A DNA stretch of 50,698 nt from an uncultured Myxococcales bacterium (lineage in GTDB: Bacteria > Myxococcota_A > Polyangia > Fen-1088). Below the pieces are notes generated by a model that was not told the origin of the DNA, did no database searches, and was given only the letters and a program-made list of their open reading frames with translations. The stretch covers positions 1-50,698 of the forward strand of contig CALAOV010000018.1 in the NCBI GenBank assembly GCA_937889515.1, in the 5' to 3' direction. The position numbers and the translations under genes are program-made. Shown piece by piece: positions 1 to 8,687 of the stretch (positions are counted from its first letter, which is position 1; each line of letters begins with the position of its first letter).

Positions 1-294
1 AACGACCGTATCAGTCGTGGCGATGAACACCGTGCCATCTGAGACAACCGGCTGCTGCACTATGCCGCCATCGCTTGCCGAATATAGAGTTATCGGCTGC
101 GTGTTCGGATCGCAGCTTACAACAGAGCCGGCGTCAGAGCCGGCGTCGTTCTGTTCGACGCGCGAGCTGTTGCTACAACCAAACGACAGCGGCACCATTG
201 CACCAAGCACCACTGGGATGGCACACGCTGCGAAACCTCGCGAGAGCGCAGTCATGATCTCACGCGTTCCCAAGATGACGCTTCGCATTTTCAT
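1..294 (-). CDS. Putative lipoprotein, 3' end beyond left edge
   Basis: A 98-codon open frame runs off the left edge. It opens with ATG at 294, 4 nt after an AGG-rich ribosome site (GGAGGGTAAGG). The N terminus has a basic stretch (MKMRSVILGTREIM), a hydrophobic segment at about residues 21-36, then SFGC and a low-complexity SRVEQNDAGSDAGS linker, the usual layout of an exported lipoprotein. The residues before the Cys do not match the classic lipobox well. After the linker, the segment with IVQQPVVSDGTVFIATTD resembles one blade of a beta-propeller or PQQ-like repeat, but too little is visible to name a family. The frame reads on the minus strand, so the rest of the gene lies left of the window. 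Confidence 0.72.
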   Translation of the reverse strand, partial: MKMRSVILGTREIMTALSRGFAACAIPVVLGAMVPLSFGCSNSSRVEQNDAGSDAGSVVSCDPNTQPITLYSASDGGIVQQPVVSDGTVFIATTDTVV

Positions 295-333
295 TTTCCT
301 TACCCTCCGACTAGGTGGCTGGTGTGAATCGAG

Positions 334-358
334 AGGCGCCGCCTTGGAGGGGGCGCCT
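334..358. promoter_or_regulatory. 7-bp inverted repeat upstream of lipoprotein
   Basis: AGGCGCC at 334-340 and GGCGCCT at 352-358 are perfect inverted arms around an 11-nt centre, 40-64 nt upstream of the lipoprotein start at 294. It could be an operator or a leader hairpin. Its function is unknown. Confidence 0.3.
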
Positions 359-435
359 GTCCAGCGTGGCCTCTGAGGCATCCGCCGCCCACCCTCGGTG
401 CCACCGGAAGGCAGCGCGCTACCGAAAGCGCCGCT

Positions 436-1041
436 TCAAGGGGATCCATCGTGAACGTCCATCATGTTTGCAAATTTCGCGCCATGCTGAAGTCCAAGCA
501 TGGTCGAGAGAACTCGTAAGGCGACCATAGAATCTCGTGGTGGCCTGCCATGAGCCACCTCACTTTTCTGAAATCCGGACGCCGTCATCGAAAGTCGACC
601 CTGAGGCCCCAAGGCCAAGTAGGGCCTGGTCTCCCAGCGTGGAGGCGCGAAGAGATCGAGACATCGATGTCGCGTATCGGCCTTGACCATCGTTTCGGCC
701 AGCAGGCGTCCGAAGACGGCAGCCGCCACCGCTGGAGTTGACGCTACCTGACGGTGGCTCCCCGGAGGACGGGCACCTGACCGGACACCTGACGCCGGGG
801 GCGGCGAGCCGGGGCGGCCGACCGCCTCCGGGGGATGCGCTGGGACGACGTCCGCCGCCGAAGCCGGCACAACCCATCTGGCGGACGGTGGAGGGGAAGA
901 GTGCGAAAAGTGGAGATGCACGGCTTGCGGCACCGCGTGCGAAGAACGCGAGTCGGCGGCGTCCTTCACGAGGCGCCAGAGGACGAGGAAGATCCCCGCG
1001 GCAGCGACCGCGCCGGGCCGCATGGTCTCCACGACGTACAT
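436..1041 (-). CDS. Doubtful hypothetical protein with N-terminal membrane segment
   Basis: A 201-residue open frame. The first 25 residues (MYVVETMRPGAVAAAGIFLV and following) look like a short N-terminal membrane anchor. A Pro/Ser-rich middle and a C-terminal part that I do not recognise follow. The ribosome site is weak (CGAAG just before ATG). Codon-position composition did not separate this frame from the others, and a second long minus-strand frame overlaps it. It may be a real anchored protein or chance reading in GC-rich DNA. Nothing convincing is visible on the plus strand between 295 and 1285. Confidence 0.25.
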   Translation of the reverse strand: MYVVETMRPGAVAAAGIFLVLWRLVKDAADSRSSHAVPQAVHLHFSHSSPPPSARWVVPASAADVVPAHPPEAVGRPGSPPPASGVRSGARPPGSHRQVASTPAVAAAVFGRLLAETMVKADTRHRCLDLFAPPRWETRPYLALGPQGRLSMTASGFQKSEVAHGRPPRDSMVALRVLSTMLGLQHGAKFANMMDVHDGSP

Positions 1042-1285
1042 CTTCGACCGTCGGGAGATCTGTCGAGCTGACGAGAACAACGAACCGGGCGGACATCAGC
1101 ACTAAAGCTCCGTCCTTTGCATGATGATTCCATCGTATCGGAAGACTCGCCTGGCGTCGGAGGCGGAGAATTGCCAGCGGATGGGCCCGCGCTCTCGGTC
1201 GGCGCGAATCCGCCAAGCTGCGATCTGGAACTTGAGCCTGTGCAAGTGGACGATTCTAGTAACCGGATCGAGGTCGGCGGCGGCT

Positions 1286-1525
1286 TCATCGCGATTTCCC
1301 TTCGCCGAGCCGCCGCAGCTCCTCCAGTACCTCGATCGCTCTATGTAGATCGTAATTTCTCAAAGCATTTCGCGCTATTGCAGCGATTTTTGCTACTTTG
1401 CTACCGCTTAGCGTGACGATGCGCCTTTTCGACGATCTCGTTTCACGATTCTCCGTCGGAAACGACGAATCCTCGCGCTGTTTCGTGACGTCTGGGATGC
1501 TTCCGATTCCCGATGGGGTCACCAC
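1286..1525 (-). CDS. Small helical hypothetical protein behind integrase remnant
   Basis: A 79-residue frame starting with GTG, 31 nt downstream of the integrase stop and on the same strand. The C-terminal half (SKVAKIAAIARNALRNYDLH, then RAIEVLEELRRLGEGKSR) is strongly helix-forming and protein-like, while the N-terminal 35 residues are low-complexity and charged. An AGGAG lies about 14 nt upstream, inside the small palindrome at 1536-1553. I do not recognise a family. The position suggests an integrase accessory or cargo ORF of the same decayed element, which is inference. Confidence 0.4.
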   Translation of the reverse strand: MVTPSGIGSIPDVTKQREDSSFPTENRETRSSKRRIVTLSGSKVAKIAAIARNALRNYDLHRAIEVLEELRRLGEGKSR

Positions 1526-1535
1526 TCAGCTAGCT

Positions 1536-1553
1536 GAATCTCCTCGGAGATTC
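1536..1553. repeat. 18-bp palindrome at integrase 3' end
   Basis: GAATCTCC at 1536-1543 and GGAGATTC at 1546-1553 form perfect arms around TC. It lies just past the integrase stop (1557-1559) and contains the only AGGAG upstream of the next small ORF. With a 2-nt centre it suits a protein-binding site better than a terminator. It could be a relic of the element's attachment or control region, but no direct-repeat partner was found by eye. Confidence 0.4.
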
Positions 1554-1556
1554 GGA

Positions 1557-2090
1557 TCACGCTCCTTCCTGTTGCCACGTGGTTGCCACGGCGGATGGCT
1601 CCAGCGCCAGAATCAGACTCGCCCCACTCCCCGGGGCCAGGTGCGCATAGCGCACCGTCATGTTGATGGTCGAGTGCCCGAGCCACTCCTGCACCTGCCT
1701 CAGCGGGACACCCGCTGCTGCGAGCTGGGACGCGAAAGAGTGCCGGAGGTCGTGCCACCGGATCTCTCGCAGCCCAGCGCGCCTGCAGGCCCGTGCCCCC
1801 GTGTGCAGCGCGAAAAGAAGAATCGAGCGCTCCTCCTCGGTTCGAGCCGCGCCCAGCACCTTCACCGTCTCCTCCCGAGATAGAAAGTCCCACATCGGTT
1901 GTGGCACCTTCACCGGGGGTAGGGGACCCGCGGCCACACTGCGCTTGCCGACCCGTCCAGACTCACCAGCAACTCGCCAACGATCTCCGCTCGCTCTGTA
2001 CGTCGCGGTCTCGCGGCGCAATCCGGTCTACGCGAGGTCGAGCGCGCGCTAGAGCCATTCGGAGGACGCCGCATGACGACGCGGGCGTAC
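1557..2090 (-). pseudogene. Tyrosine recombinase/integrase remnant with internal deletions
   Basis: The minus strand carries phage-type integrase hallmarks: DFLSREETVKVL opening the catalytic domain, LLFALHTGAR (Arg I box), RWHDLRHSFAS (HxxR box), LGHSTINMTVRYAHLAPG (GH box and candidate nucleophilic Tyr). The sequence jumps from HTGA straight to RACRRAGLREIRWHDLRH, so the roughly 60-80 residues normally between box I and HxxR, including the beta-hairpin Lys, are missing. Upstream, a second frame reads GELYARVV and ERAEIVGELLVSL, which resembles an integrase N-terminal arm. That arm is out of frame with the catalytic part, and the core-binding domain between them is absent. It is very probably inactive. 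The 2090 boundary is approximate. Confidence 0.75.
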
Positions 2091-2273
2091 AGCTCCCCCG
2101 AAGCGTTCAAGCAAGCGGCGGCAGGATTTCCGAGGCTCTGCCATATCGCCTCGGCGAGACGCCGCACGCGCTCCGCGCCTTGGCAACGGTTTCTCCGGCA
2201 AGAAGTTACACATAATTGACGATAGAAACACGGTTCGCATGTGTTTGTCGGTGTACGGTGCGTGAGAGGACGC

Positions 2274-2696
2274 ATGAATACATCGGGGCGGGGGGATTGG
2301 GGGCGGTTCGCGATCGCGTTCATTGGATTGACGTTTGCCGTGGGCAGCTGCGCTTCGATGTCGGCGCCGCGGGCCGCGGTGCCTGATCTCAGGGGCAATG
2401 CAAACGTCTCCACGCCGGAGCCACGCTTGCTGGTCGCCGGACCGGGCGACCTTCTTCACGTCAACGTCGACCGAGCGGCGGGTGCGACGTTCCTCCGCGT
2501 CCCGGGCTACGCGGGCGCCGTCCCCGACTGTCGGCGCGGTGCACCCATCGACTGGGACGGAGAGTCCGACCTCTACGTTCAAAAAGATGAATCGGTCTGC
2601 GTGGCCGTCCTCCGCGACGCGCGCGTCTCGTGGCACGCCCGCGCGGCGTCTTTCGGAATCCTGGTGATCGGAACGCAGCAGGCCAGCGTGCCCTAG
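2274..2696 (+). CDS. Small putative lipoprotein, 140 aa
   Basis: Start ATG at 2274 is preceded by GAGAGGA at short spacing; an upstream in-frame start would place about 11 extra residues before the signal peptide, so the shorter form is preferred. The N terminus is MNTSGRGDWGRF, then the hydrophobic stretch AIAFIGLTFAVGSC with a lipobox-like AVGSC, giving a predicted outer-membrane or periplasmic lipoprotein. The mature part contains LLVAGPGDLLHVNVDR and ends FGILVIGTQQASVP, consistent with a small beta-rich domain; two Cys (in VPDC and ESVC) could pair. No family was recognised. It is a single gene with no clear operon partner. Confidence 0.6.
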   Translation: MNTSGRGDWGRFAIAFIGLTFAVGSCASMSAPRAAVPDLRGNANVSTPEPRLLVAGPGDLLHVNVDRAAGATFLRVPGYAGAVPDCRRGAPIDWDGESDLYVQKDESVCVAVLRDARVSWHARAASFGILVIGTQQASVP

Positions 2697-3184
2697 CTTG
2701 GAGGTTCACGTGAGCACGATCGTGGAGGAAGCTGTCTTGCGGCACCTGATCGTTTCATGGACCTGGACGTCGGGGAGGACGGGCCGTTCTCGAACCACGA
2801 CCTCGCGCCCTACTGGACGGGACGCGGGTCGGCAGCCGCGCCTGCGGCGCGCTGTCCGAGATTGGCCGCAGGTCGGACCTGCAGAGACGTGACCGCCGTG
2901 GCCAGCGGCTCATCGCGCGGACGAGTCATGTTGATCGGCGCGCTACCTGAAGCACTGAAATCCACCGACGTGCCCATCGCTGCAAGGATAAACAGCCAAA
3001 GCGGGCGAGCGTGATTATGATCTGGCGTGGCCCATCTTTCTCGCTTTCTCACTGACATAGCGCCTTCATCGGTGGGCTGCTTTTCACTTGGGTTGGGTGA
3101 CCACCTCCTGAGTCAGGTGGTTGGAGACACGATCCGAGCGCCTCTCAAATTTCCGAGCTCCCAGAAGTAGCTGGAGGGTGTCAG
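2697..3184. other. Stretch without a convincing gene before glnD
   Basis: Short frames on both strands lack ribosome sites and family resemblance. The frame from 2757 (MDLDVGEDGPFSNHDLAPYW) is mildly protein-like but short and unsupported. The only clear structure is the hairpin at 3100-3121. The glnD promoter presumably lies in the last 150 bases; no convincing -35/-10 pair was seen. Confidence 0.5.
3100..3121 (+). promoter_or_regulatory. Inverted repeat upstream of glnD
   Basis: ACCACCT at 3100-3106 and AGGTGGT at 3115-3121 are perfect 7-bp arms with an 8-nt loop, 63 nt before the glnD start. It may be an operator or leader hairpin for glnD. No U-run follows, so it is not a classic terminator. 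Confidence 0.4.
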
Positions 3185-5953
3185 ATGGCGATGACAGACA
3201 TTGCTCAAGCCTTCGCCGTCGCTCGCGAGAGGGCCGGCGCTGTGGTCCGCGCGGGCGGCAACGGCGTCGAGGCGGCCCGCGCCCTGTCGGGTGAGGCCGA
3301 CGCCATCATCATCGAGGTCGCCGGACGTGAGGTGTCGAAGTGCAAGACGCCGGTCGCGGTGTTCGCCACGGGCGGGTTCGGGCGCGCCGAGCTAATGCCC
3401 TATTCGGACCTCGATCTCTTGGTTCTTTGCGCCCAGACCCCGGGGACGGAGGTGCAGGCCCTGGCTGAGGCGATCCTCTACCCGCTTTGGGACGCCAAGG
3501 TCGACGCCGGCCACGCTGTGCGCGCCTGCGATCAAGCGCTCGCCCTGCCGGCCAATGACCTGGCGGCGGCGACCGCGCTTCTGGACGCGCGCTTTTTGAC
3601 CGGCGACGAAGCGCTCGCGGGCAAGTTCATGAGCGAGTACCGCGCGCGCGTGACCAAGACCGCCGCCGAGGACTTGGTCGCTCGCCTGCGCGCCGAGCAG
3701 AGGGAGCGGCATAACCGCTTCGGCGACACGATCTTTCTCCTCGAGCCCGATCTGAAGAACGGCCCGGGTGGAGTGCGCGATCTTTGCGTGGGGCGCTGGG
3801 CCGCGATCGCCCGCTTCGGCACCTGCGATCCGAAACAGCTCGTGGCGCGGGGGGTAATGACCGGGCGGCTAGCCCAAGCATTCGCCGCCGCAACCGAATG
3901 GCTGATGCGTGTGCGGATCGCCATGCACGCCGCGGCCGGACGCCGCCAGGAGCACCTGCGTTTCCAGATTCAGGAGGAGATCGCGCCGGTACTTTGCCCG
4001 GACGCCCAGGACTTGGGGGGCGTAATCCGCCCGGCGATCCACCCCGCCGTCGAGGCGCTCATGCACCAGTACCACGCCCACGGCAGGCTCATCCGGAACG
4101 AGACCGAGCGGCTCCTCCAGCACGCTTCCGCCCGCGAAGACGAGCGCCCGAAGACCCAGCCGGTGTTGACCCTGGAGGGGGGCAAGCTCCAGGGGCCGGC
4201 CGACGAAAGCTTCGTGGTCCGCGATGGCGCGCTCGAACCTGCCGACCCTTCGGTGTTTGAGCGCAAGCCCTCGGAGATGATCAGGATCTTCCAGGTCGCG
4301 ATCAGGCTCGATCTGCCGCTCGCCTTGCGGACGCTCGAGCTCCTCGGGGAGCTCGCCGCCTCGCCGTCGGCGGCGCTGGGCGAGGACCGGGAGGCCGGGC
4401 GGCTCTTCGTCGAGCTCCTCTGCGACGGACGCGACCGCGCCAACCCTTCGCGTCTCGAGCAGATGCAGGATCTCGGCCTGCTCGGCGCCCTCATGCCTGA
4501 GTGGCAGCCCTCCGCGGGGCTCGTGCAGCACGACATCTATCACGTGTACACCGTCGACCAGCACGCGCTCCACGCGATAGCCCGGTTGAACGCCGTCCGT
4601 CGCGGCGAGCACGGCAAGGAGTTCCCGGTGCCGCGCGACACCGTGGGCGAGGTGAGCCGGCCGGTCGCCCTCGCACTGGGGACGCTGCTTCACGATGTTG
4701 GCATGCCTTACGGCAGCCCGCACAGCGAGATCGGCGTGGGCTTCGCCCTCGCGATTTGCCGGCGCCTCGGTATCGAGGAAGAGGACCTTCGGCGCGTCGA
4801 GTTCCTCGTCCGCCAGCACCTCGTCATGGGGCAGATGTCCCAGCGCCGAGACCTCGATGACATCGGGACGATCTCCGACTTCGCCCGCCTGTGCGGCGAC
4901 GAGGAAAACCTACGCGAGCTCTACATCCTCACCTTCTGCGATCTGGCTTCGGTCTCACCCGCCGCGATGTCGAGCTGGAAGGAGACGCTGCTCGCTGACC
5001 TCTACACCCGGACGCTCACCTTCATGCGCGACGGTCCCGACCTGCTGCGGTCGGAGCGAGCGGAGATCGTCGAACAGCGGCAGAAAGACGCGGCGCGCCT
5101 ACTCGGGGAGGGGACGACCGAGGGAGAAACGGCGGTCGCCGCCCTTTTAGGCGGTTTCCCGGCGCGGTACTTCGCCGAAAACAGCGGTGCGCGTATCGCC
5201 GCCCATGTACGCCTCATCCGGGCGCGTCGGTCCGCCGCGAGGAGCTCGCTCGTCGAGGTGTCACACGACGCCCGCTTCGGGATCACGGAGATGGTGCTCG
5301 TCGCGCTCGACACGCCGGGGCTCCTTGCCGACCTCGCGGGCGTGCTCTACGCGAACCGCATTGAGGTCGTCGACGCCGCCATCTACTCGCGGTGGCCGGC
5401 GGACGCCGGCGAGCCGCCGGCGGCGCTGGACATCTTCAGGGTGCGCGACGCGATCGGGCGCCCAGTCACCGACGAGGCGCGCTGGAACAAGGTTCGGGAG
5501 GACCTGGAGGCCGTACTGAGCGGGCGAATCAAGGCGGAGAGCCTGGTCGCGACCCGCCCGAACGTCGGCTCGGTGGCCGCCTGGCGCACCCCCAGTGTCC
5601 CGACCGAGTGCAAGATTGACAACGAGGTGAGCCGCGATTTCTCCGTCGTCGAGATCATCACCGAGGACTGCCCCGGCGTGCTGTATGCCATCGTCCGCGC
5701 GCTCTACCAAGAGGGGCTCGACATCCACCGTTCGAAGATCACGAGCGAGGCCAACCGCGCGATCGACGTGTTTTACGTGCGCGACAAGGCCACGATGGAG
5801 AAGATCACCGACCCTGCGCGCTCCAAGCACCTCTGCCAGATGCTTCTCGCCCTCTGGCCAGAGCGCGTGGCCGATCGGGAGCCGGCAAGCCGGCGCTTCG
5901 ACCGCCGCCGCTCGTATCGGGTCACGCGGGTTGAAGGTGGACTGCCGCTATGA
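3185..5953 (+). CDS. glnD: Bifunctional [protein-PII] uridylyltransferase/uridylyl-removing enzyme
   Basis: At 922 residues this is full length for GlnD, the cytosolic nitrogen sensor that attaches UMP to PII proteins when glutamine is low and removes it when glutamine is high. Domains in order: nucleotidyltransferase with GGFGRAELMPYSDLDLLVL at residues 63-81 (GG and SDxD metal ligands); the GlnD/GlnE-type DLKNGPGGVRDL segment near 185-195; an HD hydrolase domain with LLHDVGMPYG near 500; two C-terminal ACT domains, near 699 (TPGLLADLAGVLYANRIEV) and near 820 (CPGVLYAIVRALYQEGLDIH). All key motifs look intact. The start is supported by GGAGG 7 nt upstream. No PII or ammonium-transporter gene lies beside it. 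Confidence 0.95.
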   Translation: MAMTDIAQAFAVARERAGAVVRAGGNGVEAARALSGEADAIIIEVAGREVSKCKTPVAVFATGGFGRAELMPYSDLDLLVLCAQTPGTEVQALAEAILYPLWDAKVDAGHAVRACDQALALPANDLAAATALLDARFLTGDEALAGKFMSEYRARVTKTAAEDLVARLRAEQRERHNRFGDTIFLLEPDLKNGPGGVRDLCVGRWAAIARFGTCDPKQLVARGVMTGRLAQAFAAATEWLMRVRIAMHAAAGRRQEHLRFQIQEEIAPVLCPDAQDLGGVIRPAIHPAVEALMHQYHAHGRLIRNETERLLQHASAREDERPKTQPVLTLEGGKLQGPADESFVVRDGALEPADPSVFERKPSEMIRIFQVAIRLDLPLALRTLELLGELAASPSAALGEDREAGRLFVELLCDGRDRANPSRLEQMQDLGLLGALMPEWQPSAGLVQHDIYHVYTVDQHALHAIARLNAVRRGEHGKEFPVPRDTVGEVSRPVALALGTLLHDVGMPYGSPHSEIGVGFALAICRRLGIEEEDLRRVEFLVRQHLVMGQMSQRRDLDDIGTISDFARLCGDEENLRELYILTFCDLASVSPAAMSSWKETLLADLYTRTLTFMRDGPDLLRSERAEIVEQRQKDAARLLGEGTTEGETAVAALLGGFPARYFAENSGARIAAHVRLIRARRSAARSSLVEVSHDARFGITEMVLVALDTPGLLADLAGVLYANRIEVVDAAIYSRWPADAGEPPAALDIFRVRDAIGRPVTDEARWNKVREDLEAVLSGRIKAESLVATRPNVGSVAAWRTPSVPTECKIDNEVSRDFSVVEIITEDCPGVLYAIVRALYQEGLDIHRSKITSEANRAIDVFYVRDKATMEKITDPARSKHLCQMLLALWPERVADREPASRRFDRRRSYRVTRVEGGLPL

Positions 5954-6202
5954 TTCCCGTCCTCTCGATCGCTCGCAAACGAGCCGTCGCTGCTCGCGCC
6001 TTCTCCGGTCATGGGACTGGGGAAAGTCGTTCCGGCGACGCTCACGCCCGGTGCGTGGGTCATGGGGAACGGGACGCTGCGCTACCCCGCGACTGAGGAC
6101 GTCGCGCCGCCACTACGGAAATCGCTGCCGTAGCCGGGCAAGGTTGACGACGCGCGAAGCGCGCGCCATCCACGAACGCAACGGCAACTGGGCGAGCACG
6201 AC
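5954..6202 (+). other. Region after glnD with protein-like but unassigned frames
   Basis: An ATG at 5950 overlaps the glnD stop (ATGA) and opens a 48-codon frame (MIPVLSIARKRAVAARAF). A second frame reads SPVMGLGKVVPATLTPGA and WVMGNGTLRYPATEDVAP before stopping at 6131-6133. They may be two halves of one frameshifted small gene, or chance. No family was recognised and no ribosome site supports either. Confidence 0.3.
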
Positions 6203-6337
6203 ATGACGAGCCCCGCCCCGAAACCCACCATCGATTGCTTTCTTTGCGGTGGACTGGCGCCGTTCAATTGCGAGCACCGGAGCGGGAGCTACTTCCGCTG
6301 CCCCTGATGCAGCAGCATGCTCCTCCGAAATGGATGA
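6203..6337 (+). pseudogene. Broken N-terminal zinc-ribbon fragment, methyltransferase-like
   Basis: ATG at 6203 opens MTSPAPKPTIDCFLCGG, then a segment ending SGSYFRCP, stop (TGA 6305-6307), followed in frame by CSSMLLRNG and a second stop. Reading through the first stop gives C12-x2-C15 ... C33-x2-C36, the paired-Cys ribbon found at the N terminus of some class I methyltransferases acting on sugars or lipids. A CGA-to-TGA change would explain the first stop. After about 45 codons the similarity ends and the next gene begins, so only the 5' end of an older gene survives. The methyltransferase assignment rests on the motif alone. Confidence 0.45.
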
Positions 6338-6354
6338 CTGGGAGTACGGTGAAC

Positions 6355-7938
6355 ATGATGAAGTGGCGCGGAGGCACGGGAACGACGGCGTCGGTCCTCG
6401 CGGGGGTCGGCACGTACCTCGCTGCACGGACCTTCGTCTTCCGAGGCGGGGGCGTGATGCCGGTCCTCCTCGGCGGCGATCAGGGCTTCTTCTGGATGTA
6501 CGGCGAGCGCATGCTTCGGGGAGAGGTCCCCTACCGCGACTTCTTCCAGTTCACCCCTCCCGGCGCCGACGTCGTCCACCTGGCGGCGTTCGCGCTCTTC
6601 GGAGCGCGCCTGTGGGTCACCGGCGCGCTGGTGGTGGGCCTGGGGCTCGGCCTCGGAGCGGCGTGCTTTCGCATCGCCCGCGGCATCCTCCCCGAGGCGC
6701 AGGCAGCCCTGGCCACGGCGCTCTTCGTTGTCCTCGTATTCGGGCAGGCGCTCACCACGACGCATCACGGATGGAGCGAGCTGGCGATCCTATGGGCGGT
6801 CGTGGTGGTGGGAGGCGGAGCGGACCGCCCGAGTCGCGGGCGTCTCGCCGCGGCCGGATCGCTGCTGGGCCTCGCGGCGTTCTGCACGCAAAGCCATGGT
6901 TTCGCGGCGCTGGTGGCCTTCGGGGTCTTCACCGCGTGGCAGGCGCGCGAAGGCGGGCGCGCCGCGGCCGTGGCGGTGCTGATTTCCGGCTTTCTGGCCG
7001 GGCTGGTCGTCCCCAGCGCGTACTTCGTCGCCACCGCCGGCCTCGGCGCCCTCGCGTCCTGTCTCGTGTCGTATGTCTTCCGCCACATGGTGAGGGACGT
7101 CCCCGGGCGCGACCTCGGGCTACCCGAGGAGCTGACGTGGAAGAGCGTCCCCTCGCTCGCGCCGTACCTCCTCGTCTACGCCATGGTGCCGGCCAGCTAC
7201 CTCCTCTTTCTTCGCCGGGGCCGCCATCTCACCGCACCAAGGCCCGATGCCTCCCCCGACTTCGCGCGTGGCGTCTCCCTCGAGCGTCCCGAGCCAGATC
7301 GCGTTCCGCGCTCGGTGCGCGACCGCGTGGTCCTTCTCTGGCTGGTGGGAGTGACTCTCCTGGTCGAGGTGTGCGCGAGCTTCTCGTGGGTGTGCCTCTT
7401 CGCCGTCGCGGCGCCGGGCGTGGTGCTGTTCGTCTGGGCGCTCGATCGAGAGAGATGGCTGGTCGGCGTGCGGCGCACGGCCCTGTGGATCGGGGTGGCG
7501 GCGCTCGCCGTGATTCTGGTCCACTCCACGTATCGCAACCACTCCGTCGTCGTGAACCTCCCCGGAGGACGGGTCGCCACCGACGCGCCGAGGGCCGAGA
7601 AATTCGAGTGGCTCACGCGCCACGACCCGCCGGGCGGGCTACTCTTCGCCGTCAACCGTCCCAGCGTCTACCTCCCTCTCCAAGTGCGCAGCCCGCTCTA
7701 CCTCGACGCTGCCATCCCCAGCCGACAGACGACCGGCGAGCAGGGTCGTCGGGCGGCGGAAGAGCTGGATGGGTCGAGCGTGAAGTACGTGCTCTGGTCG
7801 ACCGGACTCGAGGCCGCGTCTCGCGACAGTGGCTGCGAAGGAGTTGCCGCGCTCGGGACGTATCTGCACGGTCACTTTCATCGAGTGCAGACGTTCGCAG
7901 ATGGGGACGAGGCGTGGGAGCGGGGAGGTCCCCACTGA
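6355..7938 (+). CDS. GT-C-type integral membrane glycosyltransferase-like protein
   Basis: A 527-residue protein rich in hydrophobic segments (about ten candidate helices). The first external loop reads GGDQGFFWMYGERMLRGEVP followed by YRDFFQFTPPGADVVHLAAF. This acidic-residue plus PYRDFF pattern resembles the loop of ArnT/PMT-like GT-C enzymes, which transfer sugars from lipid-linked donors on the outer face of the inner membrane. The C-terminal soluble part (VNRPSVYLPLQVRSPLYLD onward) fits that layout. The start at 6355 (ATGATGAAG) is chosen because GGGAG lies 10 nt upstream; earlier in-frame starts (6235, 6334) overlap the broken fragment before it. Substrate unknown; no oligosaccharide gene adjoins. 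Confidence 0.65.
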   Translation: MMKWRGGTGTTASVLAGVGTYLAARTFVFRGGGVMPVLLGGDQGFFWMYGERMLRGEVPYRDFFQFTPPGADVVHLAAFALFGARLWVTGALVVGLGLGLGAACFRIARGILPEAQAALATALFVVLVFGQALTTTHHGWSELAILWAVVVVGGGADRPSRGRLAAAGSLLGLAAFCTQSHGFAALVAFGVFTAWQAREGGRAAAVAVLISGFLAGLVVPSAYFVATAGLGALASCLVSYVFRHMVRDVPGRDLGLPEELTWKSVPSLAPYLLVYAMVPASYLLFLRRGRHLTAPRPDASPDFARGVSLERPEPDRVPRSVRDRVVLLWLVGVTLLVEVCASFSWVCLFAVAAPGVVLFVWALDRERWLVGVRRTALWIGVAALAVILVHSTYRNHSVVVNLPGGRVATDAPRAEKFEWLTRHDPPGGLLFAVNRPSVYLPLQVRSPLYLDAAIPSRQTTGEQGRRAAEELDGSSVKYVLWSTGLEAASRDSGCEGVAALGTYLHGHFHRVQTFADGDEAWERGGPH

Positions 7939-8114
7939 CATGCTAGAGCGCCCAGTGACTCCGGGCGGCGCCTGGTGGAACGCAAATCGGTACGCCGGAA
8001 TCTGCTCAGTTGATGGAGGAGGTGATCCCGGTCGCGACCGAGACTCATGACTACGCGCGAACCTCGGGCGTTACCCGGAGGAACGCAAGGCGCAGATTGA
8101 CTCCGATTTCCATC

Positions 8115-8537
8115 TCAGGCGCCCGGCGATGAATACCACACCGGCATTTTCCGCCCGGAAGGGACTCCACCCGCGGAGAGATTTTCGATCGTGCTGGTGA
8201 AAAGCGCGACGCTCACCGGTTTTACCAGAACCTGGATATTCAAGTTTTCTCTGAGCAGTCGCTTCCGGGCGGCGTCCTCTGCCCCCGTGACGATGAGCAT
8301 TGGAATCAGCATTCCAAACGGTCGGGCTCGAATCGCGCGGGCCAGCTCAACTCCGTCCATGTCGGCTAGCAGAAAATCGAGGATGACGACGCTTGGGACG
8401 ATGTCCTCAAGGAAGGAGAGCGCCTGTCGTCCGGAGCGGGCGCTCAACGGATAGAAACCGACGTGTGACAGAGCGTCGGCCATGACCTCCTGTACGTCGT
8501 CATCGTTATCGACGATCAAAATCACGTTTTTCACCAT
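8115..8537 (-). CDS. Stand-alone response-regulator receiver protein
   Basis: A 140-residue single-domain receiver. The acidic pocket is at D10/D12/D13 (LIVDNDDDV), the phosphoacceptor is D54 (VVILDFLLADMDG), the switch residue is T84 (LIVTGAE) and the conserved Lys is K106 (VLVKPVS), so it should accept phosphate. There is no output domain; the tail (SGRKMPVWYSSPGA) is short. ATG 8537 is preferred because the protein then begins directly at the first beta strand; a longer form from 8612 would add 25 unrelated residues. It lies 150 nt downstream of the kinase gene at 8688-10337, same strand, and may be co-transcribed. Partner histidine kinase unknown. Confidence 0.85.
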   Translation of the reverse strand: MVKNVILIVDNDDDVQEVMADALSHVGFYPLSARSGRQALSFLEDIVPSVVILDFLLADMDGVELARAIRARPFGMLIPMLIVTGAEDAARKRLLRENLNIQVLVKPVSVALFTSTIENLSAGGVPSGRKMPVWYSSPGA

Positions 8538-8687
8538 GTTCCGCACGTATGCGACGAGCGTGCCAAAACGAGAGCCGCCGCCCTCCAGCGGCTCCCGGCA
8601 ATCTGGTGTCACGTCGCGGAAACTCGCGCAGGCGCGTTGTTCCCATGGGACAGGCAGAACATCGATCGAGGGACGGGCTGAGCTGCG

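Noticed and set aside
2049-2636. 195-codon minus-strand frame opposite the small lipoprotein
   Set aside because: The plus strand has a signal peptide and lipobox; the minus frame is Arg-rich without family features.
3869-4819. 316-codon minus-strand frame inside glnD
   Set aside because: It is antisense to conserved GlnD motifs; long antisense frames are expected in GC-rich coding DNA.
6249-7946. 565-codon plus-strand frame overlapping the GT-C gene
   Set aside because: Arg/Pro-rich shadow of the true frame, which has membrane helices and the PYRDFF loop.
7939-8114. Possible small gene or terminator between the GT-C gene and the receiver
   Set aside because: Only a weak 5-bp stem and no supported ORF were visible.
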